Source: Bacillota bacterium (GTDB lineage: Bacteria > Bacillota > Clostridia > Lachnospirales > Lachnospiraceae). Taken from it: a stretch of 64,000 bases of DNA. The translations under genes and the position numbers were made by a program. This document shows, piece by piece, positions 35,183 through 44,276 of the stretch; position 1 is the stretch's first letter, and each line of letters starts with the position of its first letter. The stretch spans positions 1 to 64,000 of the forward strand of contig JAEZZQ010000047.1 in the NCBI GenBank assembly GCA_023442465.1. Reading direction: 5' to 3'. Below the pieces are notes generated by a model. That model did not search any database. It was not told the DNA's origin and saw nothing but the letters and a program-made list of their open reading frames with translations.

Positions 35183-36199
35183 ATGATGAAAAAAATGAAA
35201 GAATATATGAATCGTGATTTGAACTTGAGTATTTTAGTGACATTGACATTTGTAATATTTATTACGCTTCGGATAATTATCGGTCCGTCGTTGCTATCGC
35301 TGAACAATATTCAGTCCATGCTGTTTCAAGTGCCTGAATTCGGCTTTTTAGCATTGGCCATGATGCTATCGAATATGGTGGGTGGTATTGACTTGTCTAT
35401 TATAGCGAATGCCAATACCGTAGCTATTTTTACGGCTTATGTGTTAAACGGGCAATTATCGTTTGGAACGGACGGAGCGGCAAGAATCATTTTAGCACTT
35501 ATCTTTGCGATAGTATGCAGCCTTTTATTCGGGTCGTTCAACGGGATATTGATATCGAAAACCTCTGCGCCGCCGCTGATAGCAACGCTGGGAACGATGA
35601 CTTTATTCCAGGGTATAGGAATGGCAGTAACCGGCGGCGCGAGCGTTGGTGATTTAATCCCGGAATTTTCTATGATAGCAAAAGCTAAATTGTTAGAGCT
35701 GCCTGTTATTTTCTGGATATTCCTTGGAGCGGCGGTTATTGTGGGATTGGTGCTTACCTATACATCCTTTGGCAGGAACTTTTATCTATACGGAGGAAAT
35801 CCGGTAGCGGCCAGATTCAGTGGAATTCATAATGAGAAAATGTGTATCAGCACCTTTTTATTGACGGGACTGCTTGCCGGTATTGCCGGTATTATCATAT
35901 TGAGCCGCGTAAATTCAGCAAAAGTGGGATATGGGGATTCCTATTTATTGCAGACCATGATTGTGTGCGTAGTAGGAGGGATTGACCCGAATGGCGGAAA
36001 AGGAAAGGTTCAGGGAGTTGTAATTGCCATTTTATTGATGCAGGTGATGTCCAGCGCATTTACGATCATGTCTTTATCGCCGTATACAAAGAAGTTAATT
36101 TGGGGAATTATGTTAGTCTGCGTACTCGGATTGAACCATATTATCGGTAAATACAGTGAATATAAAAAACTTAAGATGAGCATGAAGGCGAAAGCATGA
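35183..36199 (+). CDS. sugar ABC transporter permease (RbsC-like), second subunit
   Basis: The 338-residue membrane protein has the matching segments VGGIDLSI (about 69-76) and VGGIDPNGGKGKVQGV. AGGAGG lies just upstream of ATG-ATG. Two different permease genes, instead of one RbsC, point to a heterodimer as in the AI-2/Lsr, rhamnose and some pentose systems. Confidence 0.92.
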   Translation: MMKKMKEYMNRDLNLSILVTLTFVIFITLRIIIGPSLLSLNNIQSMLFQVPEFGFLALAMMLSNMVGGIDLSIIANANTVAIFTAYVLNGQLSFGTDGAARIILALIFAIVCSLLFGSFNGILISKTSAPPLIATLGTMTLFQGIGMAVTGGASVGDLIPEFSMIAKAKLLELPVIFWIFLGAAVIVGLVLTYTSFGRNFYLYGGNPVAARFSGIHNEKMCISTFLLTGLLAGIAGIIILSRVNSAKVGYGDSYLLQTMIVCVVGGIDPNGGKGKVQGVVIAILLMQVMSSAFTIMSLSPYTKKLIWGIMLVCVLGLNHIIGKYSEYKKLKMSMKAKA

Positions 36200-36257
36200 T
36201 AAATATTAAATGTAATGTGCAGTATATTTTGTGCGAACAGAGAAAGGAGAAAAATAC

Positions 36258-36830
36258 ATGGACACGGCAGTACGATATGAAGAATTGAGCAAGGCCATAT
36301 TAGAAGAGCATAGGCTGGCATTTGTAAAGCAGGACTTGAAGGAAGTAAACAATTTAATGAATGCGATTGAAGGAGCAAACCGCATTTTTGTAATGGGAGT
36401 AGGACGGGAAGGCATAGCCAGCAGGGCTTTCGCGATGCGGTTAATGCATCTGGGCAAAGAAGTGCATTGGATATGGGATGATACAACGCCCGGAATGACG
36501 AAAGGCGATTTATTTATAGCGACTAACGGCTCAGGTAAAATAGGACATATTCATTATGTTGTGGAACAAGCGAAAAAAACGGGAGCAGAAATTGCAGTGG
36601 TAACGGGCTCTCCGAATGAAATAACACCACGTTTGGCAGATTATGTCCTTTTTGTTCCCGCAAGCGTATTTAACGGAACGGACGATAGAGCAGTTCCTTC
36701 CATTCAGCCGATGGGTAATCTTTTTGAACAACATTTATTTATGCTGTTCGATATTATTGTTATGCTATTGGAAGAAAAGCTTCAGATTTCCCATGAAGAT
36801 ATGGAAGACAGACATAGAAATGTGGAATAA
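36258..36830 (+). CDS. SIS domain phosphosugar isomerase, 6-phospho-3-hexuloisomerase-like
   Basis: The 190-residue SIS protein is close in size to HxlB (about 185) and has its C-terminal PMGNLFEQHLFMLFDIIVM block. HxlB converts D-arabino-3-hexulose-6-phosphate to fructose-6-phosphate. The phosphate-binding loop reads ATNGSGKIGH, where HxlB-type enzymes usually have SGSGET, so the substrate may differ. No hexulose-phosphate synthase (hxlA) or sugar kinase accompanies it. AAAGGAG precedes the ATG at 36258. It closes the CUT2 operon and is followed by a terminator. Confidence 0.8.
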   Translation: MDTAVRYEELSKAILEEHRLAFVKQDLKEVNNLMNAIEGANRIFVMGVGREGIASRAFAMRLMHLGKEVHWIWDDTTPGMTKGDLFIATNGSGKIGHIHYVVEQAKKTGAEIAVVTGSPNEITPRLADYVLFVPASVFNGTDDRAVPSIQPMGNLFEQHLFMLFDIIVMLLEEKLQISHEDMEDRHRNVE

Positions 36831-36846
36831 AATATGGCAAGAAAAT

Positions 36847-36884
36847 GGGCTGACGCATTATACTAGTGCGCAGCTCTTTTTTTG
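36847..36884 (+). terminator. Rho-independent terminator of the CUT2 operon
   Basis: GGGCTGACGCA pairs with TGCGCAGCTC (one bulged A) across a 9-base loop, followed by TTTTTTT. Confidence 0.85.
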
Positions 36885-37061
36885 TTCTATAGGAGTACTG
36901 TGCTAAATTATGGAATTCTGAATGAAACAAGAACGTGCATAAAAAGTGGGACAAGGGAAAAAATGGTGTTGTATTATCTTAATAACGCTTTTTAGGGATG
37001 GGATATGAGTTGTCTGCCGAAGGAAGTATAAATTTGTGCAATGAAAAAGGAGGAATAACAT

Positions 37062-37223
37062 GTGTATAATCTGAGTAAGAGGTTTGTTAAAAATATACAG
37101 AAGTTGTTTACAAGTGTTGGATGGCCCTTCTCTGTCCGGTCAAAATGGGGCGGGAAATCCTGCGCGCTTCCATATACGTACTCCATTTCCGCAGTCTGTA
37201 TTTGGCAGCGTAAGGATATTTAA
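37062..37223 (+). CDS. possible small protein (53 aa), unrecognised
   Basis: A GTG at 37062 has AGGAGG eight bases upstream and opens a 53-codon frame ending at a TAA. The product (VYNLSKRFVKNIQKLFTSVG at its start) is basic with several aromatic residues and three cysteines, and matches nothing I recognise. An ATG two bases earlier uses the same ribosome site but stops after four codons. The rest of 36885-37391 shows no other gene and no clear promoter. Confidence 0.3.
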   Translation: MYNLSKRFVKNIQKLFTSVGWPFSVRSKWGGKSCALPYTYSISAVCIWQRKDI

Positions 37224-37391
37224 GAAGGATGATTCCGATACACTCGTATATCACTGCCTGAAAATCGTATGATGATGTCATCTTTTTATGGGAGTTGCGC
37301 GGCTGCATAAAAAAGAGATATATAATTTTCGCCGGAATATATGAATGGGAACGCGAATATAGTTTAGTCAAACAAATAGATGGTGATTCAT

Positions 37392-37997
37392 ATGTTAAAT
37401 TATATTTGGGCGATTATGATTATTATAGGGGTCATTTATGGAGCGCTTACAGGAAATATAAAGGCTGTGAGCAACGCAGCCTTAAACTCCGCGGGCGAGG
37501 CGGTGTCGTTATGTATTACGATGATGGGCGTTATGTCCTTGTGGGTCGGTCTGATGCAGATTGCTCAAACCTCCGGGCTGATTCGGAAAATGACCGATGG
37601 TATTCAGCCGTTCATGTCATTTATGTTTCCGCGCATACCTAAGGAACATGCGGCGAGGGAATATATATCCACCAATATTATTGCAAACATATTAGGGCTT
37701 GGCTGGGCCTGCACTCCGGCAGGGCTCAAGGCCATGGAAGCATTAGCGCAGCTGGAAAGAGAGAGGGGGAACCCGGAATATACCGGAGATAAAAAAATAC
37801 GGACGGCCAGCAGGGAAATGTGCACCTTTCTCATACTGAATATTTCTTCCCTGCAATTGATACCGGTCAATATGATTGTATACAGAACCCAATATGGAAG
37901 TGCGAACCCCACCGCAGTAATTGCGCCGGCGCTTGTGGCTACTTGCTTAAGTACGGTGGCGGCGGTAATTTATTGTAAGGTCATGGATAAAAAATAA
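37392..37997 (+). CDS. spmA: spore maturation protein A
   Basis: The 201-residue membrane protein belongs to the nucleoside-recognition (Gate) family with the SpmA pattern: the ALTGNIKAVSNAALNSAGEAV region near the N-terminus and NIIANILGLGWACTPAGLKAM in the middle. SpmA and SpmB act together in lowering spore core water in Bacillus. The ATG at 37392 has GGTGAT upstream. spmB normally follows at once, but here a strong terminator and about 22 kb of other genes intervene. Confidence 0.92.
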   Translation: MLNYIWAIMIIIGVIYGALTGNIKAVSNAALNSAGEAVSLCITMMGVMSLWVGLMQIAQTSGLIRKMTDGIQPFMSFMFPRIPKEHAAREYISTNIIANILGLGWACTPAGLKAMEALAQLERERGNPEYTGDKKIRTASREMCTFLILNISSLQLIPVNMIVYRTQYGSANPTAVIAPALVATCLSTVAAVIYCKVMDKK

Positions 37998-38102
37998 GCG
38001 GGGAAGAGATGTAATTTCTTCTGTCTGCAAGTGTATTTTCTTTTGCTGCTTCAATTAATTGTGCTCCACTTAGCAAAGCAGTGCTATATTGTCTGCCAAT
38101 AT

Positions 38103-38149
38103 GCCGCCGGTGCATACGAAAAGTATGTTACGGCGGCTGGTTTTTTGCA
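38103..38149 (+). terminator. Rho-independent terminator after spmA
   Basis: GCCGCCG...CATAC pairs with GTATG...CGGCGGC with a 3-base internal mismatch and a GAAAA-type loop, then TGGTTTTTT. It cuts spmA off from everything downstream. The remaining 38150-38337 holds a TATAAT at 38276 that may serve the sensor kinase gene, and otherwise no gene. Confidence 0.85.
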
Positions 38150-38337
38150 GAGACAGATAGTCACAGGAAGTATTACTTGACTTTTTAATCTATCGGAAGA
38201 TTTCCTTCCACAACATTCCAGTTGCGAATAGGACTTTTTGAATTTACAAATATCACAAAAGGCAATAATTTAGTGTATAATAACAACATTGACAAACAAC
38301 CGCTAAAAATTGCAAAACTCGAGGTAAACACAGCAGC

Positions 38338-40155
38338 ATGAAAGAATATATAGAAGGTTTTTTTGGAAGAAGATCCAGCATACAAAGGAAGGTTATCATC
38401 GTGTATCTGCTTATGGCAGTGCTCCCGATCATCATCATAACCTTTTCGGCAAGTATTATATACTACAACAGTATTTTAAAAGGCGCCTACAGCCTTGTGG
38501 AACAGAACACAAGGCAGCATGAGGTCGTAGTTCAGGAAAGAATGGATGCCTTGAAGGGTGTTATGTATGAACTCCTCATCAACAACGAATGCATAAAACT
38601 GGCTGACAGCATCAACAAAGGAGACGAAGAGGTTCTTTTAGTAGATGGAGCAGCCATGGAGACTCTGCTTCGAAGGAGTGTTTACACCTATCAAAGTATC
38701 CGAAGCGCCGCTTTCATAGCAGATAACGGGCAGTACGTGACCTATTCGAAATGGTATGGCAGTATGAACGAGAGCATTTGGTCGGATCCGGAGCAAAGAG
38801 AAGAGATTTACGGCAAAATCAATAAAGAGCAGAAACTGTCATTTATAGCCTCCGTTAATTTAAGCAATACGGAAGGAAGAGATGATTATGTTATAATGAT
38901 GGGATATCCGGTAAAACATCTCAAGACAAAAGATCAAAAAGGTGTATTGGTTTTGGCGCTGGATAATGATGTACTTTTGTTTGATGAAGGTGACGAGACT
39001 CAAGAAAACGGAAAAGAGGCAAGCGGAATTACCACGGTAATATTGAATGATGAGAACAGGATTATTGCAGGGGTTCCAAACGCCTACTTAAATAAGGATT
39101 ATAACGACTATCTGGACGATGAATTCGGCAATATCAAAAGAATATCGGAAAACAGAAGAAAGATAGAGGGAACCGATTGGACGATCGTAAACATTATTGA
39201 TACTGCCGTATACAGAAGGGATATTTATCATCTGGTAAGTGTGGTCTTTATTCTCATGATAACGGTTACCTGTTTCTTTTTTCTGATTGTGTTTTTTACA
39301 TCCAGAAAATACATAGGAACGATCCAGAAGATAGCGCAGGGTATCCATGATTATGAAGGAATAGGCGAAGATAAGATTAATGTGGATGTGAATGAAAAAG
39401 ATGAGCTATATGTAATCGTCAGACAGTTCAATAAGATGACGGAAAGGGTTAATTCCCTTGTAGAAATGCTCCGTCAGAGAAATGAAGAAATTAAGGCGGC
39501 GGCAATCAGTCAAAAGCATGCGGAGATAAAGGCTCTCGAAGCTCAGATTAATCCCCATTTCCTTTTTAATACGTTAGATTCCATTAACTGGAGAGCCATC
39601 GAACATGATGAAGAGGAAATCAGCGATATGCTGGGAACCTTAGGAAGCCTTTTGAGATACAGCGTTTCAAACATCGATATGGAAGTGGTTCTGGAAGCAG
39701 AAATCAGCTGGTTGAAAAAGTACATTTTTCTCCAAAGAGACCGTTTTCACAATTCCTTTGACTGCAGCTATGATATTACAGAGGAAGCAATGGAATTTCC
39801 CATTTATAAAATGCTTTTGCAGCCTATCATTGAAAATACGATATTGCACGCTTTTGAAGAGGTAAAGGAAGGCGGAATGATTTATGTTAAGGCATTTGTC
39901 CGCCAGGATGAAAAACTCGAAATCCGTATCAAGGACAATGGCTGTGGCATGGAGAACGAGGTGGTTGCGGAGATTACGCAGGAAATAAATGAAAATGGCC
40001 CTCTTAACAGCAAGCGCATAGGAATCAGTAATGTCATCCACAGGCTTAGGATATATTATCAGGAAGAAGCGGAGATTATTGTTAACAGTAAGCTTAATGA
40101 AGGCAGCGAATTTATTCTGATCATACCGAACAGACAAAAAGAGAGGAAGAGATAG
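38338..40155 (+). CDS. YesM-type sensor histidine kinase
   Basis: The 605-residue kinase has a membrane segment at about 20-42, an extracellular Cache-like sensor region (about 45-295), a second membrane segment (about 298-322), a HAMP domain, a phospho-acceptor His in NPHFLFNTLDSINWRA (near 403), and a HATPase domain with IIENTILHAF and KRIGISNVIHRL. It lies three bases before its AraC-type response regulator gene. It probably senses the sugar imported by the CUT1 system that follows. It is a paralog of the kinase at 29467. Confidence 0.92.
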   Translation: MKEYIEGFFGRRSSIQRKVIIVYLLMAVLPIIIITFSASIIYYNSILKGAYSLVEQNTRQHEVVVQERMDALKGVMYELLINNECIKLADSINKGDEEVLLVDGAAMETLLRRSVYTYQSIRSAAFIADNGQYVTYSKWYGSMNESIWSDPEQREEIYGKINKEQKLSFIASVNLSNTEGRDDYVIMMGYPVKHLKTKDQKGVLVLALDNDVLLFDEGDETQENGKEASGITTVILNDENRIIAGVPNAYLNKDYNDYLDDEFGNIKRISENRRKIEGTDWTIVNIIDTAVYRRDIYHLVSVVFILMITVTCFFFLIVFFTSRKYIGTIQKIAQGIHDYEGIGEDKINVDVNEKDELYVIVRQFNKMTERVNSLVEMLRQRNEEIKAAAISQKHAEIKALEAQINPHFLFNTLDSINWRAIEHDEEEISDMLGTLGSLLRYSVSNIDMEVVLEAEISWLKKYIFLQRDRFHNSFDCSYDITEEAMEFPIYKMLLQPIIENTILHAFEEVKEGGMIYVKAFVRQDEKLEIRIKDNGCGMENEVVAEITQEINENGPLNSKRIGISNVIHRLRIYYQEEAEIIVNSKLNEGSEFILIIPNRQKERKR

Positions 40156-40158
40156 GCG

Positions 40159-40893
40159 ATGAAAACGATTGTTATCGTAGAAGATGAATTCAGAACCAGA
40201 CAGGGTCTTGGAAGCCTTATTAATAAAGTAGATATGGGATGTAAGGTAATTGGGGAAGCTGAAAACGGATATGAGGGTCTTAAGATGATTCAGGATTTAG
40301 AACCCGATATTGTGATTACCGATATTCAGATGCCTAAGATTGACGGGCTGCAAATGATTGAAAAGGCAAAAGAAATGGGCGCTGCTTGTACATTTGTAAT
40401 ACTGAGCGGTTATGCCGATTTCGAATATGCGAGAAGGGGGATGCGTCTTGGCGTAAAAGAATATCTGCTAAAGCCGGCTACAATATCCAGCGTCAAGGAA
40501 TTACTGCTAAAGCTGGCAGGAAACGGAGAAGAAGCCTATCGCCCGGAAGAGGAAGAATATTCGGAGATGGTGAAGGAAATGATCGCGATTATGGAGAAGA
40601 GTTACGGCATGCGTCTGGGGCTGGATACTTTTGCTGATAAATTCAGACTGACGCCTGAATATATAAGCAACTTGTTTGCAAAAGAAACAAAAATGACATT
40701 TTCCAACTATCTAAAAAAAGTCCGGATAGAAAAAGCTAAGGAGCTTATTTTATCTACGGATATGAAAATTTATGAAGTGGCATGCAGTGTGGGATATTCG
40801 GATCAGAAATATTTTTCCAAAGTATTTAAAGAATATACGGGAGTTTCGGCTAAGCAGTTTGCAATAGATGTACAGAAAAATACGAGAAAATAG
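40159..40893 (+). CDS. YesN-type response regulator with AraC DNA-binding domain (short form)
   Basis: The 244-residue protein has a receiver domain (VEDE at 7-10, phospho-acceptor Asp55 in ITDIQMPK, Lys near 109 in LLKPAT) joined almost directly to a C-terminal AraC-type domain (about 145-240, with VACSVGYSDQKYFSKVFKEY). It lacks the long middle region of the regulator at 27907. AGAGGAAGAGA lies upstream. It is the likely activator of the alpha-xyloside operon that starts 95 bases downstream. Confidence 0.92.
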   Translation: MKTIVIVEDEFRTRQGLGSLINKVDMGCKVIGEAENGYEGLKMIQDLEPDIVITDIQMPKIDGLQMIEKAKEMGAACTFVILSGYADFEYARRGMRLGVKEYLLKPATISSVKELLLKLAGNGEEAYRPEEEEYSEMVKEMIAIMEKSYGMRLGLDTFADKFRLTPEYISNLFAKETKMTFSNYLKKVRIEKAKELILSTDMKIYEVACSVGYSDQKYFSKVFKEYTGVSAKQFAIDVQKNTRK

Positions 40894-40987
40894 ATTGATT
40901 TTATACACTTTTTTTAAAATATTGGAATTTTTTGTTTGTACTCTAGCGATTATACTAAAATTACAAAGAAACGAAGGAGGGTAACAA

Positions 40988-42307
40988 ATGAAAAAGAGTA
41001 TAGCACTATTAACAGCGCTGGCAATGGTCGCAGGAACGCTTATGGCATGCGGAAGCAGTACGGATCCGACTTCCGGGGAGAAGGCAACAGAGGCAGCGGG
41101 CAATACGGCAGCAGAAAACGAAAATGCCGCAAGCACCGACTCCGGTTCCGGCACGACATCTGCAGACGGAAGAACGGAAATTACTTTCTGGCACTATATG
41201 TCGGAAGACAAAGAAGGAAAATATGTGAACCAGGCTGTGGAAGAATTCAACAATGCACAGGATGAAATTTATGTAACAGCTCAATACTTACCGAGAGATG
41301 AGCTCATGAAGCAATATACGATCGGTGTTGTATCAGGAGAGCTGCCGGATTGCGGTATGGTAGATAACCCGGATCATAACTCTTATGCGTCCATGGGTGT
41401 TTTCGAGGATATCACAGATCTTTACAATTCATGGGAAGATGCAAGTTTTATGGAGGGTTCTATTAACTCCTGCTATTATGAAGGTAAATTATACGGGCTT
41501 CCGTGGGGAAATAACTGCCTGGGCCTTTTCTATAACAAGGAAATGCTGGATGCGGCAGGAATAGCGGTGCCTACCACATGGTCTGAGCTGGAAGCAGCTT
41601 GTGAAAAGCTGACAACGGATACATGTAAAGGCTTGGCTATTTCCGCAATCGGCAATGAAGAAGGCACTTTCCAGTATATGCCCTGGTTATTATCTTCAGG
41701 CGGAAGTGTAACCGATTTAACTTCCGAAGGCTCTAAAGAATCTATGTCATATTTATATGGCTTAATTGAAAAGGGTTATATCAGCAGAGAGTGCGTAAAC
41801 TGGACACAGGCAGATGCTGAAAAACAATTTGCAGCGGGACAGGCTGCTATGATGATCAACGGCCCTTGGCAATTCTCGGGACTTGCAGATGATGCTCCGG
41901 ACCTTGCTTACGGCGTTGCAAAAGTTCCGAAGGCGGATAACGGAGAATATGCTTCCGTACTCGGAGGTGAGAATGTTGCTATCTGTACTGGTGCTAATGT
42001 AGAGGCATCATGGAAATTCTTAACCTGGATTACAAGTAAAGAAAAGTCACAGGATATTTGCAAATCCATCGGACGTTTTTCTCCGAGAGCCGATGTAAAT
42101 GTTCAAGAAATGTTTGCGGATGATCCTCTCAGTTCCGTATTTGCGGAAGTAATGCCGAGTGCACAATCCAGAGGCCCTTCACCTGATTGGCCGGAAATCT
42201 CCGCAGCAATTTACACCGCACAGCAGGAAGTATTTACAGGACAAAAAGATGTCGATACCGCAATGACGGATGCGCAGGCTAAGATAGACGCTATAGGTTC
42301 AAAATAA
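40988..42307 (+). CDS. sugar ABC transporter substrate-binding lipoprotein (CUT1, solute-binding family 1)
   Basis: The 439-residue protein has a lipoprotein signal peptide ending in GTLMACGSS (Cys21) and an Ala/Ser/Thr-rich linker to about 60. A type 1 extracellular solute-binding domain follows, starting TEITFWHYMSEDKEG, with YGLPWGNNCLGLFYNKEML typical of oligosaccharide binders. It captures sugar for the two permeases downstream. AAGGAGG precedes the ATG. A hairpin repeat and a terminator separate it from the permease genes. Confidence 0.92.
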   Translation: MKKSIALLTALAMVAGTLMACGSSTDPTSGEKATEAAGNTAAENENAASTDSGSGTTSADGRTEITFWHYMSEDKEGKYVNQAVEEFNNAQDEIYVTAQYLPRDELMKQYTIGVVSGELPDCGMVDNPDHNSYASMGVFEDITDLYNSWEDASFMEGSINSCYYEGKLYGLPWGNNCLGLFYNKEMLDAAGIAVPTTWSELEAACEKLTTDTCKGLAISAIGNEEGTFQYMPWLLSSGGSVTDLTSEGSKESMSYLYGLIEKGYISRECVNWTQADAEKQFAAGQAAMMINGPWQFSGLADDAPDLAYGVAKVPKADNGEYASVLGGENVAICTGANVEASWKFLTWITSKEKSQDICKSIGRFSPRADVNVQEMFADDPLSSVFAEVMPSAQSRGPSPDWPEISAAIYTAQQEVFTGQKDVDTAMTDAQAKIDAIGSK

Positions 42308-42314
42308 AAGATAA

Positions 42315-42358
42315 ATGAGTGAAGGAACACTCGAATGAGTAAAGAACACTCATAGGAA
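42315..42358 (+). repeat. hairpin repeat units after the binding-protein gene
   Basis: Two units in a row: ATGAGTGAAGGAACACTCGA and ATGAGTAAAGAACACTCAT followed by AGGA. In each, ATGAGT/GAGTG pairs with ACTCAT/CACTC. Same family as the array at 15182. Confidence 0.75.
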
Positions 42359-42406
42359 AGTCCCATCGCATGTACAATATTAAATTGTGATGTGATGGGG
42401 CTTTTT
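42359..42406 (+). terminator. intra-operon terminator before the CUT1 permease genes
   Basis: A long imperfect stem (CCCATC.GCATGTACAAT against ATTGTGATGTGATGGG, with G-U pairs) is followed by CTTTTT. As in the CUT2 operon it stands directly behind the binding-protein gene, suggesting partial termination. Confidence 0.8.
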
Positions 42407-42448
42407 GCACCAAAAATTGTAAACATTCATTGGAAAGGAAGGTTGAAT

Positions 42449-43348
42449 ATGCAGTCAAATAAGAGGGAGAGAAGAGAACAGATACTCGGATATTTTTTTA
42501 TTGTACCGGCGGTTATTTATATGCTGACATTTATAGGATACCCGATTGCATATAACTGGATAATCAGTTTTCAGGACGTGACTGCAAAAACATTGGGCAG
42601 CGCAGCAAGAGACTTTATAGGATTTGATAATTATAAATTGATTTTTATGGATTTAACCTTTAGAAAAGCGTTATTACACACATTTGTTTATACGGTAGGA
42701 TGCTTAGTGATTCAATTTTCGCTGGGGTTTTTATTTGCAATGTTTTTTGCGAAGAAATTTACACTTTCCAAAGCAATCAGAGGATTTATTGTTATCAGTT
42801 GGATGCTTCCGGTTACAGTAACCGCACTTGTATTTAAATTTATGTTTGCAGAAAGTAATGGTATCATCAATGCAATTTTGATGAATTTACATATAATCAA
42901 GCAGCCGATAGGATGGCTTCTGCAAGGAAATACAGCAATGCTCGGACTCATTATCGCTAATTCATGGGTAGGAATCCCTTTCAATATGCTGCTGCTTACT
43001 ACGGGACTGAATAACATTCCGGGAGACATATACGAAGCAGCTTCCATCGACGGAGCGAGCGGAACACAGAAGTTTTTTAAAATTACGATTCCTCTTCTGA
43101 AACCGACAATTATGTCCGTATTGGTACTTGGCTTTGTTCTTACCTTCAAAGTATTTGATTTGGTATATGTAATGACAGGAGGAGGGCCGGTGGATGCGAC
43201 GGAAGTATTATCTACTTATTCTTATAAGCTATCCTTCCAACTGTTCCATTTCGGCGAAGGAGCAGCAGTTGCCAATGTATTGTTTATTTGCTTGTTCCTG
43301 GTGGCGTTAGTTTACCTGAAAACAATTTCAAAGGATGAAGTGATATAA
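42449..43348 (+). CDS. sugar ABC transporter permease (MalF/UgpA-like)
   Basis: The 299-residue protein has six hydrophobic segments and the permease EAA loop YEAASIDGASGTQKFFKITI near residue 215. The ATG at 42449 has AAGGAAGG upstream; a start 19 codons earlier lies within the terminator and is rejected. It forms the CUT1 channel with the product of 43383. No ATPase gene is nearby, so a shared MsmK-type ATPase elsewhere is likely. Confidence 0.93.
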   Translation: MQSNKRERREQILGYFFIVPAVIYMLTFIGYPIAYNWIISFQDVTAKTLGSAARDFIGFDNYKLIFMDLTFRKALLHTFVYTVGCLVIQFSLGFLFAMFFAKKFTLSKAIRGFIVISWMLPVTVTALVFKFMFAESNGIINAILMNLHIIKQPIGWLLQGNTAMLGLIIANSWVGIPFNMLLLTTGLNNIPGDIYEAASIDGASGTQKFFKITIPLLKPTIMSVLVLGFVLTFKVFDLVYVMTGGGPVDATEVLSTYSYKLSFQLFHFGEGAAVANVLFICLFLVALVYLKTISKDEVI

Positions 43349-43382
43349 GCGAAGTACAGGAAGAGAGGAGCGCAGCTATCAT

Positions 43383-44219
43383 ATGAAAAACATACACCTT
43401 ACTTATAGACATAAAAATATTTTACTCAGTGCGGCAGCCGTAATCATTGCTTGTATTTTTCTGTTTCCGCTATACTGGATTGTCGTTAATTCCTTTAAGC
43501 TGGACAGCGAAATTTTTGCCAAGACACCGACGTTGTGGCCTGAGAATTTTACTTTAAAGGCATATAAGGATCAATTGGGGAGCTTGTCTGTCACAATGAA
43601 GAATTCAGTAATCATTGCAGTCGGTTCGATGCTCTTGTCCTTATGCCTGTCGGTGCCGGCGGCATATGGCCTGGCAAGATACAAAGTGAGAGGAATGAAA
43701 CTGTTCGTGTTGATTTTCCTCATTACGCAGATGCTTCCGGCCTCTCTTGTGCTGACACCGTTATTTTTGATTTTTTCGAAGCTGGGAATATTGAATTCCT
43801 ATTGGGCGCCTATTTTGTCCACAGCGACCATATCCATACCGTTTATTGTCCTGATGCTTCGCCCTGGTTTTCTCAGTATGCCGAAAGAGCTGGAGGATGC
43901 CGCGAAGATAGACGGCTGTAATGCTCTTACTGCCTTTTTCCGCATTGCGATTCCTATTTCAAAGCCTACGGTAATTACCGCGGCATGCTTCAGCTTCGTA
44001 TTTGCCTGGAATGATCTGGCGTATTCCATGACCTTTAACACAAAAGAAGTGATGCGTCCTATGACATCGGCTATCTATACATTTATGAATCAATACGGTA
44101 CAAAGTGGAACAGCATTATGGCATATGGAGTCTTATTGATCCTTCCAAGCTGCATCATCTTTGTCACCATGCAGAAGCATATTGTGGAAGGTATGACGAG
44201 CGGTTCCGTAAAGGGATAG
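43383..44219 (+). CDS. sugar ABC transporter permease (MalG/UgpE-like)
   Basis: The 278-residue protein has six hydrophobic segments, the MalG-type start FPLYWIVVNSFK, and an EAA loop ELEDAAKIDGCNALTAFFRI near residue 170. AGAGGAG lies upstream of the ATG. It is the second permease of the CUT1 transporter. Confidence 0.93.
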   Translation: MKNIHLTYRHKNILLSAAAVIIACIFLFPLYWIVVNSFKLDSEIFAKTPTLWPENFTLKAYKDQLGSLSVTMKNSVIIAVGSMLLSLCLSVPAAYGLARYKVRGMKLFVLIFLITQMLPASLVLTPLFLIFSKLGILNSYWAPILSTATISIPFIVLMLRPGFLSMPKELEDAAKIDGCNALTAFFRIAIPISKPTVITAACFSFVFAWNDLAYSMTFNTKEVMRPMTSAIYTFMNQYGTKWNSIMAYGVLLILPSCIIFVTMQKHIVEGMTSGSVKG

Positions 44220-44276
44220 CAGATATCGGGTTTATTAGATACATGCAATAAAACAGTTGAAAGGAGATTTTATAAA

